64,000 bases of DNA. Source: Pleurodeles waltl. Its lineage: Eukaryota > Chordata > Amphibia > Caudata > Salamandridae. The translations under genes were made by a program, and so were the position numbers. Below are positions 8,950-20,800 of this stretch, piece after piece; position 1 is the stretch's first letter; every line of letters begins with the position of its first letter. The notes below the pieces were generated by a model. It had not been told where the DNA came from. It searched no databases and saw only the letters and a program-made list of their open reading frames with translations. The stretch lies in NCBI RefSeq assembly GCF_031143425.1, contig NC_090441.1:220654928-220718927 (forward strand). Reading direction: 5' to 3'.

Positions 8950-11943
8950 TGTAGGAGGCTGGACTGGCTTGTAGTGAGTACCAAGGGGTACTTGCACCTT
9001 GCACCAGGCCCAGTTATCCCTTATTAGTGTATAGGGTGTCTAGCAGCTTAGGCTGATAGATAATGGTAGCTTAGCAAAGCAGCTCAGGCTGAACTAGGAG
9101 ACGTGTGAAGCTACTACAGTACCACTTAGTGTCATATGCACAATATCATAAGAAAACACAATACACAGTTATACTAAAAATAAAGGTACTTTATTTTTAT
9201 GACAATATGCCAAAGTATCTTAGAGTGTACCCTCAGTGAGAGGATAGGAAATATACACAAGATATATATACACAATAGCAAAAATATGCAGTATAGTCTT
9301 AGAAAACAGTGCAAACAATGTATAATTACAATAGGATGCAATGGGGAAACATAGGGATAGGGGCAACACAAACCATATACTCCAAAAGTGGAATGTGAAC
9401 CACGAATGGACCCCAAACCTATGTGACCTTGTAGAGGGTCGCTGGGACTATTAGAAAATAGTGAGAGCTAGAAAAATAACCCTCCCCAAGACCCTGAAAA
9501 GTGAGTGCAAAGTGCACCAAAGTTCCCCTAAGGACAAAATAGTCGTGTTAGAGGGAGAATGCAAGGAAAACACAAACCAGCAATGCAACAACGATGGATT
9601 CCTGTCTGAAGGTACCTGTGGAACAAGGGGACCAAGTCCAAAAGTCACAAGCAGCTCGGAGATGGGCAGATGCCCAAGAAATGCCAGCGGTTGGTGCAAA
9701 GAAGCTCTTACTAGCTGAAGAACTGTGAATACTGCAGGAACGACAAGGGCTAGAGACTTCCCCTTTGGAGGATGGATCCCCCACGCCTTGGAGAGTCGTG
9801 CAGAAGTGTTTTCCCGCCGGATGGACGCCAACAAGCCTTGCTACACGCAAATCGTGCGTTTGGCGTTTTTGGACGCTGCTGGGGCCCAGGAGGGACCAGG
9901 AGGTCGCAAATTGGACCTGCAGAGACAGGGGACGTCGAGCAAGACAAGGAACCCTCACTGAAGCAGGTAGCACCCAGAGAAGTGCCAGAAACAGGCACTA
10001 CGAGGATGCGTGAAACGGTGCTCGCCGAAGTTGCACAAAGGAGTCCCACGTCGCCGGAGACCAACTTAGAAAGTCGTGCAATGCAGGTTAGAGTGCCGTG
10101 GACCCAGGCTTGGATGTGCACGAAGGATTTCCGCCGGAAGTGCACAGGGGCCGGAGAAGCTTGCAAAGTCGCGGTTCCCAGCAATGCAGCCCAGCGAGGT
10201 GAGGCAAGGACTTACCTCCACCAAACTTGGGCTGAAGAGTCACTGGACTGTGGGGGTCACTTGGACGGTGTCGCTGGATTCGAGGGACCTCGCTCGTCGT
10301 GCTGAGAGGAGACCCAAGGGACCGGAGATGCAGCTTTTTGGTGCCTGCGGTTGCAGGGGGAAGATTCCGTCGACCCACGGGAGATTTCTTCGGAGCTTCT
10401 GGTGCAGAGAGGAGGCAGGCTACCCCCACAGCATGCACAAGCAGGAAAACAGTCGAGAAGGCGGCAGGATCAGCGTTACAGAGTTGCAGTAGTCGTCTTT
10501 GCTACTATGTTGCAGGTTTGCAGGCTTCCAGCGCGGTCAGCGGTCGATTCCTTATCAGAAGGTGAAGAGGGAGATGCAGAGGAACTCGGCTGAGCTCATG
10601 CATTCGTTATCTAAAGTTTCCCCAGAGACAGAGACCCTAAATAGCCAGAAAAGAGGGTTTGGCTACCTAGGAGAGAGGAAAGGCTACTAACACCTGAAGG
10701 AGCCTATCACAAGGAGTCTCTGACGTCACCTGGTGGCACTGGCCACTCAGAGCAGTCCAGTGTGCCAGCAGCACCTCTGTTTCCAAGATGGCAGAGGTCT
10801 GGAGCACACTGGAGGAGCTCTGGACACCTCCCATGGGAGGTGCAGGTCAGGGGAGTGGTCACTCCCCTTTCCTTTGTCCAGTTTCGCGCCAGAGCAGGGG
10901 CTAAGGGGTCCCTGAACCGGTGTAGACTGGCTTATGCAGAATTGGGCACCTCTGTGCCCAACAAAGCATTTCCAGAGGCTGGGGGAGGCTACTCCTCCCC
11001 TGCCTTCACACCATTTTCCAAAGGGAGAGGGTGTCACACCCTCTCTCAGAGGAAGTTCTTTGTTCTGCCATCCTGGGCCAGGCCTGGCTGGACCCCAGGA
11101 GGGCAGATGCCTGTCTGAGGGGTTGGCAGCAGCAGCAGCTGCAGAGAAACCCCAGGAAGGGCAGTCTGGCAGTACCAGGGTCTGTGCTACAGACCACTGG
11201 GATCATGGAATTGTACCAACAATGCCAGGATGGCATAGAGGGGGCAATTCCATGATCATAGACATGTTACATGGCCATATTCGGAGTTACCATGGTGAAG
11301 CTACATATAGGTAGTGACCTATATGTAGTGCACGCGTGTAATGGTGTCCCCGCACTCACAAAGTTCAGTGAATTGGCTCTGAACAATGTGGGGGCACCTT
11401 GGCTAGTGCCAGGGTGCCCTCACACTAAGTAACTTTGCACCTAACCTTTACCAGGTAAAGGTTAGACATATAGGTGACTTATAAGTTACTTAAGTGCAGT
11501 GTAAAATGGCTGTGAAATAACGTGGACGTTATTTCACTCAGGCTGCAGTGGCAGGCCTGTGTAAGAATTGTCAGAGCTCCCTATGGGTGGCAAAAGAAAT
11601 GCTGCAGCCCATAGGGATCTCCTGGAACCCCAATACCCTGGGTACCTCAGTACCATATACTAGGGGATTATAAGGGTGTTCCAGTAAGCCAATGTAAATT
11701 GGTAAAAATGGTCACTAGCCTGTCAGTGACAATTTGGAAAGAAATGAGAGAGCATAACCACTGAGGTTCTGATTAGCAGAGCCTCAGTGAGACAGTTAGT
11801 CACTACACAGGTAACACATACAGGCACACTTATGAGCACTGGGGCCCTGGGTTACCAGGGTCCCAGTGACACATACAACTAAAACAACATATATACAGTG
11901 AAAAATGGGGGTAACATGCCAGGCAAGATGGTACTTTCCTACA
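8950..11943 (-). repeat. 5' LTR of the gypsy element (2994 bp)
   Basis: Near-identical partner of 693-3687. Visible differences include cacaaacc for cacaaatc, agtgttttcc for agtggtttcc, and caccc for cacct. It ends tttcctaca at 11943 and is followed directly by the TTAAC target duplication and the resumed 37-bp array. As the upstream LTR for the minus-strand element it should carry the promoter. A minus-strand GGCTATTTAGGGTC motif (seen in reverse around 10636-10649) could hold a weak TATA-like element. Confidence 0.95.
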
Positions 11944-14900
11944 TTAACACACTGTCCTACTTGTACTACCTTACCTCTCATGGACACACTGTCCTACTTG
12001 TACTACGTTTCCTCTCACTGACACACTGTCCTACTTGTACTACCTTACCTCTCACAAACACACTGTCCTACTTGTACATCCATACCTCTCACTTACACCC
12101 TGTCCTATTTGCACTACCTTACCTCTCATTAACACAGTCTTACTTGTACTTCCTTACCTCTCCTTAACACACGGTCCTACTTGTGCTACCTTACCTCTCA
12201 CTAACACACTATCCTACTTGTACTACGTTACCTCTCACTGACACACTGTCCTACTTGTACTACCTTACCTCTCACTGACACACTGTCCTACTTGTATGAA
12301 CATACCTCTCACTAACACACTGTTCTACTTGTACTACCTTACCTTCCACTGACACACTGTCCTACTTGTACTACGTTACCTCTCAATGACACACTGTCCT
12401 ACTTGTACTACCTTACCTCTCATGGACACACTGTCCTACTTGTACTACGTTACCTCTCACTGACACACTGTCCTACTTGTACTACGTTACCTCTCACTGA
12501 CACACTGACCTACTTGTACTACCTTACCTCTCACAAACACACTGTCCTACTTGTACATCCATACCTCTCACTTACACCCTGTCCTATTTGCACTACCTTA
12601 CCTCTCATTAACACAGTCTTACTTGTACTACCTTACCTCTCCTTAACACACGGTCCTACTTGTGCTACCTTACCTCTCACTAACACACTGTCCTACTTGT
12701 ACTACGTTACCTCTCACTGACACACTGTCCTACTTGTACTACCTTACCTCTCACTGACACACTGTCCTACTTGTATGAACATACCTCTCACTAACACACT
12801 GTTCTACTTGTACTACCTTACCTTCCACGGACACACTGTCCTACTTTTACTACCTTACCTCTCACTGACACACTGTCCTACTTGTACTACGTTACCTCTC
12901 AATGACACACTGTCCTACTTGTACTACCTTACCTCTCACTGACCCTCTGTCCTACTTGTACTACCTTATGTCTTCTTGACAGACTGTCCTACTTGTATGA
13001 ACATACCTCTCACTGACACACTGTCCTACTTGTACTACCTTATCTCTCACTAACACACTGTCCTAATTGTTTGAACATACCTCTGACTGACACACTGTCC
13101 TACTTGTACAACCTCACCTCTCACTAACAAACTGTCCTACTTGAACTACCTTACCTCTCACTTACAGACTGCCATACTTGTACTACCTTACCTCTCACTG
13201 ACACTCTGCCCTATTTTTATGAACATACCTCTCACTGACACACTGTCCTACTTGTACTACCTTACCTCTCACTAACACACTCTCCTACTTCTACTACCTT
13301 ACCCCTCACTGACACACTTTCCTACTTGTACTACCGTACCTCTCACTGACACACTGTCCTACTTGTACTGCCTTACCTCTCACTGACACACTGTCCTAGT
13401 TGTACTGCCTTACCTCTCATTAACACACTGTCCTACTTGTACTACCTTACCTCTCACTGTCACACTGTCCCACTTGTACTGCCTTACCTCTCACTGACAC
13501 ACTGTCCTACTTGTACTACCTTCCCTCTCACTAACACACTGTCCTACTTGTAATACATTACCTCTCACTCACACACTGTCCTACTTGCACTACCTTACCT
13601 CTCACTGACACACTGTCCTACTTGTACTACCTTACCTCTCACTAACACACAGTCCTACTTGTACTACCTTACCTCTCACTCACACACTGTCCTACTTGTA
13701 CTACCTTACCTCTCACTAACACACTGTCCTACCTGTACTACCATACCTCTCACTAACACATTGTTCTACTTATACTGCCTTTGCCTCTCACTAAACACTG
13801 TCCTATTTGTACCGCCGTACCTCTCATTAACACACTGTCCTTCTTGTAAAACCTTACCTCTCATTAACACACTGTCCTACTTGTACTACCTTACCTCTCA
13901 TTAACAGACTGTCCTACTTGTACTACTTTACCTCTCACTGATAGACTGTCCTACTTGTGCTACCTTACCTCTCACTGACACACTGCCCTACTTGTACTAA
14001 CTTACATCTCGTTAACCCACTGTCTTAATTGTACTACCTTACGTCTCTCTGACACACTGTCCTACTTGCACTACCTTACCTCTCACTAACACACTGTCCT
14101 ACTTGTACTACCTTACCTCTTAACACACTGTCCTACTTGTATTACCTTAACTCTCACTGACACACTGTCCTACTTGTAATACCTTACCTCTCAATAACAG
14201 ACTGTCCTTCTTGTACTACCTTACCTCTCAGTGATACACTGTCCTACGTGCACTACCTTACCTCTCAATAAGACACTGTCCTACTTGTACTACCTTACCT
14301 CTCAGAGACACACTGTCCTATTTGTAATACCTTACCTCTTACTAACACACTATCCTACTTATACTACCTTACGTCTCACTAACACACTGTCCTACTTGCA
14401 TTACTTTACCTCTCATTAACACACTGTCCTACTTGTACTACCTTATCGATCACTAACACACTGTCCTACTTGTACCACCTTACCTCTCATTGACACACTG
14501 TCCTACTTCTACTACCTTACCTCTCACCAACACACTGTCCTACTTGTACTACCTTACCTGTCACTAACACACTGTCCTACTTGCACAACCTTACCTCTCA
14601 TTAATACACTGTCCCACTCCCACTATCTCACCTCTAAGTGACACACTGTCCTACTTGTACAACCTTACATCTCATTAACCCAATGTCCTACTTGTACTAC
14701 CTTACCTTTCACTAACAGACTGTCCTACTTGTACTACCTTAACTTTCACTAACATACTGTCCTACTTGCACTACCTTACCTCTCACTAACACACTGTCCT
14801 ACTTGTAATACCTTACCTCTTATTAACACACAGTTGTACTTGTACTACTTTACTTCTCACTGGCACACTGTCCTACTTGTAATACGTTACCTCTCAATAA

Positions 14901-17800
14901 CAGAGAGTCCTACTTGTACTGCCGTACCTCTCACTGACACACTGTCCTACTTGCATTACCTTGCCTCTCACTAACACACTGTCCTACTTGCACTACCCTA
15001 CCTCTCAATAACACACTGTCCTGCTTGCACTACCTTTCCTCTCACTGACACACTGTCCTATTTGCACTTTCTTACCTCTCACTAACACACTGTCCTACTT
15101 GCAATACCTTACCTCTCACTAACACACTATCTTACTTGTACTAGATTACCTCTCACTAACACACTGTCCTACTTATACTACCTTCCCTCTCAATAACACA
15201 CTGTCCTACTTGTACTACCTTACCTCTCACTCACACACTGTCCTACCTGTACTACCTTACATCTCGTTAACCCCTGTCCTACTTGTACTACCTTACGTCT
15301 CACTAACACACTGTCCTACATGGACTAACTTACAGCTCACTTACACACTGTCCTACTTATACTACCTTATCTCTCACTAACCCCCTGTCCTACTTGTACC
15401 GCCTTACCTCTCATGAACACACTGTCCTACTTGTTCTACCTTACCTCTCACTGACACACTGTCCTACTTGTACTACTTTACCTCTCACTGACACACTGTC
15501 CTACTTGTACTTCCTTACCTCTCCCTAACACACAGTCCTACTTGTACTACCTTACCTCTCACTTACAGACTGCCCTACTTGTACCACTTTACCTCTCACT
15601 GACACACTGTCCTACTTGTACTACCTTACGGCTCACTAACACACTGTCCTACTTGTACTATCTTACCCCTCACTGACACACTGCCCTACTTGTACTACCT
15701 TACCTCTCACTAACACATGGTAATACTTGTACTACCTTACCTCTCACTTACAGACTGCCCTACTTGTACTACCTTACCTCTCACTTACACACTGCCCTAC
15801 TTGTACTACTTTACCTCTCACTGACACACTGTCCTACTTGTACTACCTTACCTCTCACTTACACACTGCCCTACTTGTACTACCTTACCTCTCCTTAACA
15901 CACGGTCCTACTTGTACTACCTTACCTCTCACTGACGCACTGTCCTACTTGTTCTACCTTACCTCTCACTGACACACTGCCCTACTTGTACTACCTTACC
16001 TCTCACTAACACACTGTCCTACTTGTACTACCTTACCTCTCACTGACACACTGCCCTACTTGTACTACCTTACCTCTCATTAACACACTCTCCTACTTGT
16101 ACTACCTTAACCTCACTAACACACTGTCCTACTTGTACTACCTTACCTCTCACTGACACACTGTCCTACTTGTTCTATCTTAACCTCACTAACACACTGT
16201 CTTACTTGTACTACCTTACCTCTCACTAACACACTGTCCTACTTGTTCTACCTTACCTCTCACTGACACACTGCCCTACTTGTACTACCTTAACCTCACT
16301 AACACACTGTCTTACTTGTACTACCTTACCTCTCACTAACACACTGCCCTACTTGTACTACCTTAACCTCACTAACACACTGTCTTACTTGTACTACCTT
16401 ACCTCTCACTAACACACTGTCCTACTTGTTCTACCTTACCTCTCACTGACACACTGCCCTACTTGTTCTACCTTAACCTCACTAACACACTGTCCTTCTT
16501 GTACCACCTTAGCTCTCTGTAACACACTGTCCTACTCGTCCTACTTGTCCTACCTTAACCTCACTAATACACTGTCCTACTTGTACTACCTTACCTCTTA
16601 TTAACACACTTTCCTGCTCGTACTACCTTCCCTCTCACTGACAACCGGTCCTATCTGTACTACCTTACCTCTCACTAACAGACTGTCCTACTTGTACAAC
16701 CTTACCTCTCACAAACACACTGTCCTACTTGTACTACCTTACCTTTTACTAATACACTGTCCTACTTGTCCTTCCTTACCTCTCACTAACGCACTGTCCT
16801 ACTTGTACTACCTTACCTCTCACTAACACACTGTTCTACTCATACTACCTTTACCTCACACTAAAACACTGTCCTACTTGTACCGCCTTACCTCTCATTA
16901 ACACACTGTCCTACTTGTTCTACCTTACCTCTCACTGACGAACTGTCCTACTTGCACTACCTTACGTCTTACTGACACACTGTCCTCTTATATTACCCTA
17001 CCTCTCATTTACAAACTGTCCTACTTGAACTACTTGACCTCTCACTAAATCACTGTCCTACTTTTACTACCTTACCTCTCATTAATACACTGTCCTACTT
17101 CTACTACCTTACCTCTCACTGACACACTGTCCTACTTGTACTACCTTACCATTCATTAATACACTGTCCTACTTGTACTACCTTACCTCTCACTGACACA
17201 CTGTCCTACTTGTACTACCCTACCTCTCACTAACACACTGTCCTACTTGTACTACCTCCCCTCTCATTAACACACTATCCTACTTGCAGTACCTTACCAT
17301 TCACTAACACACTGTCCAAATTGTCCTACCTTACCTCTCACTAACACACAGTCCTACTTCTACTAACTTACCTCTCATTAACACACTGTCCTACGTCTAC
17401 TACCATACCTCTCACTGACACACTGTCCTACTTGTAATATCTTACCTCTCAATAACAGACTGTCCTACATGTACTACCTTACCTCTCACTGATACACTGT
17501 CCTACTTGTACTACCTTACCTCTCACTAACACACTGTCCTACTTGTACTACCTTACCTCTCACTGACACACTGTCCTACGTGCACTACCTTACCTCTCAT
17601 TAACAGACTGTCCTTCTTGTACTACCTTACCTCTCACTGACACACAGTCCTACTTTTACTACCTTACCTCTCACTTACACACTGTCCTACTTGCACTACG
17701 TTAGCTCTCACTAACACACTATCCTACTTGTACTACCTTAAAACTCACTGACACACTGTCCTAATTACTCTAACTCCCCTCTCATTAACACACTTCCCTA
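11944..17800. repeat. 37-bp minisatellite array, right part (about 158 units)
   Basis: Continuation of the array at 1-692, with many units carrying one to three substitutions or 1-5 bp deletions. A block of about 13 units is duplicated: the distinctive run with tacatccatacctctc followed by acttacaccctg occurs at about 12081 and again at about 12560, 479 bp apart. The last units (17730-17800) are diverged and AT-richer. No transcription unit is visible; the open frames across it are by-products of a stop-poor T/C-rich unit. Confidence 0.95.
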
Positions 17801-17849
17801 CCTTACCTCTATTCTTACATGAAGGAGTGTTTGAAGAATCATTGTAAAT

Positions 17850-20800
17850 GGAGGGAAGGCGTGTGGTCGAAGCGAGTGCGAGGTTTGGAGAGAGGCGTAT
17901 GCCTGAAGAGAGTACCGGGTTTGGAGAAAGGCGTATGCCCCAGAGCAGGAACACAGTCAAACACACTGACACCAGCCTGAAATTTTGGGTACTTTGCTAC
18001 ACAGCTTTGGAGAAAGGCGTATGCTTGAAGATAGTAGAAGGTTTGGAGTGAAGTGTATGCTTGAAGAGAATATCAGGTTTGAAGAGAGGCGTATGCTCGA
18101 AGATAGTACCAGGTTTGGAGAGAGGCGTATGCTGGAAGAGAGTACCAGGTTTGGAGAGAGGCATATGCTGGAAGAGAGTACCAGGTTTGGAGAGAGGCGT
18201 ATGCTCGAAGAGAGTACCAGGTTTTGAGAGAGGCGTATGCTGGAAGAGAGTACCAGGTTTGGAGAAAGGCGTATGCTTCAAGATAGTAGAAGGTTTGGAG
18301 TGAGGTCTATGCTTGAAGAGAATATCAGGTTTGGAGAGAGGCGTATGCTTGAAGAGAATATCAGGTTTGGAGAGAGGCGTATGCTGGAAGAGAGTACTAG
18401 GTTTGGAGAGAGGCGTATGCTGGAAGAGAGTACCAGGTTTGGAGAGAGGCGTATGCTCGAAGATAGTACCAGGTTTGGAGAGAGGCGTATGCTGGAAGAG
18501 AGTTCCAGGTTTGGAGAGAGGCATATGCTGGAAGAGAGTACCAGGTTTGGAGAGAGGCGTATGCTCGAAGAGAGTACCAGGTTTGGAGAGAGGCGTATGC
18601 TCGAAGAGAGTACCAGGTTCGGAGAAAGGCGTATGCTGGAAGAGAGTACCAGGTTTGGAGAAAGGCGTATGCTTGAAGATAGTAGAAGGTTTGGAGTGAG
18701 GTGTATGCTTGAAGAGAATATCAGGTTTGGAGAGAGGCATATGCTTGAAGAGAATATCAGGTTTGGAGAGAGGCGTATGCTGGAAGAGAGTACCAGGTTT
18801 GGACAGAGGCGTATGCTGGAAGAGAGTACCAGGTTTGGAGAGAGGCGTATGCTCGAAGATAGTACCAGGTTTGGAGAGAGGCGTATGCTGGAAGAGAGTA
18901 CCAGGTTTGGAGAGAGGCATATGCTGGAAGAGAGTACCAGGTTTGGAGAGAGGCGTATGCTCGAAGAGAGTACCAGGTTTGGAGAGAGGCGTATGCTGGA
19001 AGAGAGTACCAGGTTTGGAGAAAGGCGTATGCTGGAAGAGAGTACCAGGTTTGGAGAGAGGCATATGCTGGAAGAGAGTACCAGGTTTGGAGAGAGGCGT
19101 ATGCTGGAAGAGAGTACCAGGTTTGGAGAGAGGCGTATGCTGGAAGAGAGTACCAGGTTTGGAGAAAGGCGTATGCTGGAAGAGAGTAGCAGGTTTGGAG
19201 AGAGGCGTATGCTGGAAGAGAGTACCAGGTTTGGAGAGAGGCGTATGCTGGAAGAGAGTACCAGGTTTGGAGAGAGGCATATGCTGGAAGAGAGTACCAG
19301 GTTTGGAGAGAGGCGTATGCTCGAAGAGAGTACCAGGTTTGGAGAGAGGCGTATGCTGGAAGAGAGTACCAGGTTTGGAGAAAGGCGTATGCTGGAAGAG
19401 AGTAGCAGGTTTGGAGAAAGGCGTATGCTTGAAGATAGTAGAAGGTTTGGAGTGAGGTGTATGCTTGAAGAGAATATCAGGTTTGGAGAGAGGCGTATGC
19501 TTGAAGAGAATATCAGGTTTGGAGAGAGGCGTATGCTGGAAGAGAGTACCAGGTTTGGAGAGAGGCGTATGCTGGAAGAGAGTACCAGGTTTGGAGAGAG
19601 GCGTATGCTCGAAGATAGTACCAGGTTTGGAGAGAGGCGTATGCTGGAAGAGAGTACCATGTTTGGAGAGAGGCATATGCTGGAAGAGCGTACCAGGTTT
19701 GGAGAGAGGCATATGCTGGAAGAGAGTACCAGGTTTGGAGAGAGGCGTATGCTTGAAGAGAGTACCAGGTTTGGAGAGAGGCGTATGCTTGAAGAGAGTA
19801 CCAGGTTTGAAGAGAGGCGTATGCTCAAAGATAGTACCGGGTTTGGAGAGAGGCGTATGCTGGAAGAGAGTACCAGGTTTGGAGAGAGGCATATGCTGGA
19901 AGAGAGTACCAGGTTTGGAGAGAGGCGTATGCTGGAAGAGAGTACCAGGTTTGGAGAAAGGCGTATGCTTCAAGATAGTAGAAGGTTTGGAGTGAGGTCT
20001 ATGCTTGAAGAGAATATCAGGTTTGGAGAGAGGCGTATGCTTGAAGAGAATATCAGGTTTGGAGAGAGGCGTATGCTGGAAGAGAGTACTAGGTTTGGAG
20101 AGAGGCGTATGCTGGAAGAGAGTACCAGGTTTGGAGAGAGGCGTATGCTCGAAGATAGTACCAGGTTTGGAGAGAGGCGTATGCTGGAAGAGAGTTCCAG
20201 GTTTGGAGAAAGGCGTATGCTTGAAGATAGTAGAAGGTTTGGAGTGAGGTGTATGCTTGAAGAGAATATCAGGTTTGGAGAGAGGCATATGCTTGAAGAG
20301 AATATCAGGTTTGGAGAGAGGCGTATGCTGGAAGAGAGTACCAGGTTTGGACAGAGGCGTATGCTGGAAGAGAGTACCAGGTTTGGAGAGAGGCGTATGC
20401 TCGAAGATAGTACCAGGTTTGGAGAGAGGCGTATGCTGGAAGAGAGTACCAGGTTTGGAGAGAGGCATATGCTGGAAGAGAGTACCAGGTTTGGAGAGAG
20501 GCGTATGCTCGAAGAGAGTACCAGGTTTGGAGAGAGGCGTATGCTGGAAGAGAGTACCAGGTTTGGAGAAAGGCGTATGCTGGAAGAGAGTACCAGGTTT
20601 GGAGAGAGGCATATGCTGGAAGAGAGTACCAGGTTTGGAGAGAGGCGTATGCTGGAAGAGAGTACCAGGTTTGGAGAGAGGCGTATGCTGGAAGAGAGTA
20701 CCAGGTTTGGAGAAAGGCGTATGCTGGAAGAGAGTAGCAGGTTTGGAGAGAGGCGTATGCTGGAAGAGAGTACCAGGTTTGGAGAGAGGCGTATGCTGGA

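Larger units (their letters stand above)
693..11943 (-). mobile_element. Near-intact Gmr1-like Ty3/gypsy LTR retrotransposon
   Basis: An 11.25-kb element on the minus strand. It has two almost identical LTRs (693-3687 and 8950-11943), each beginning TGTAGGA and ending TCCTACA when read on the minus strand. The 5-bp target duplication TTAAC is present at 688-692 and 11944-11948. Inside are a leader, gag, pol and a G-rich polypurine tract. Pol order is protease, integrase, reverse transcriptase, RNase H, which is Ty1/copia-like. Among Ty3/gypsy elements that order defines the Gmr1-like group (established knowledge). By eye the LTRs differ at fewer than ten sites over about 2995 bp, so the insertion is young. 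The one clear defect is a TAG codon at 7456-7458 between gag and the zinc knuckle. No envelope gene is present. Confidence 0.95.

Noticed and set aside
1..17800. CRISPR array
   Set aside because: Tandem units of 37 bp without unique spacers, in a genome with introns and TCR genes; not a CRISPR.
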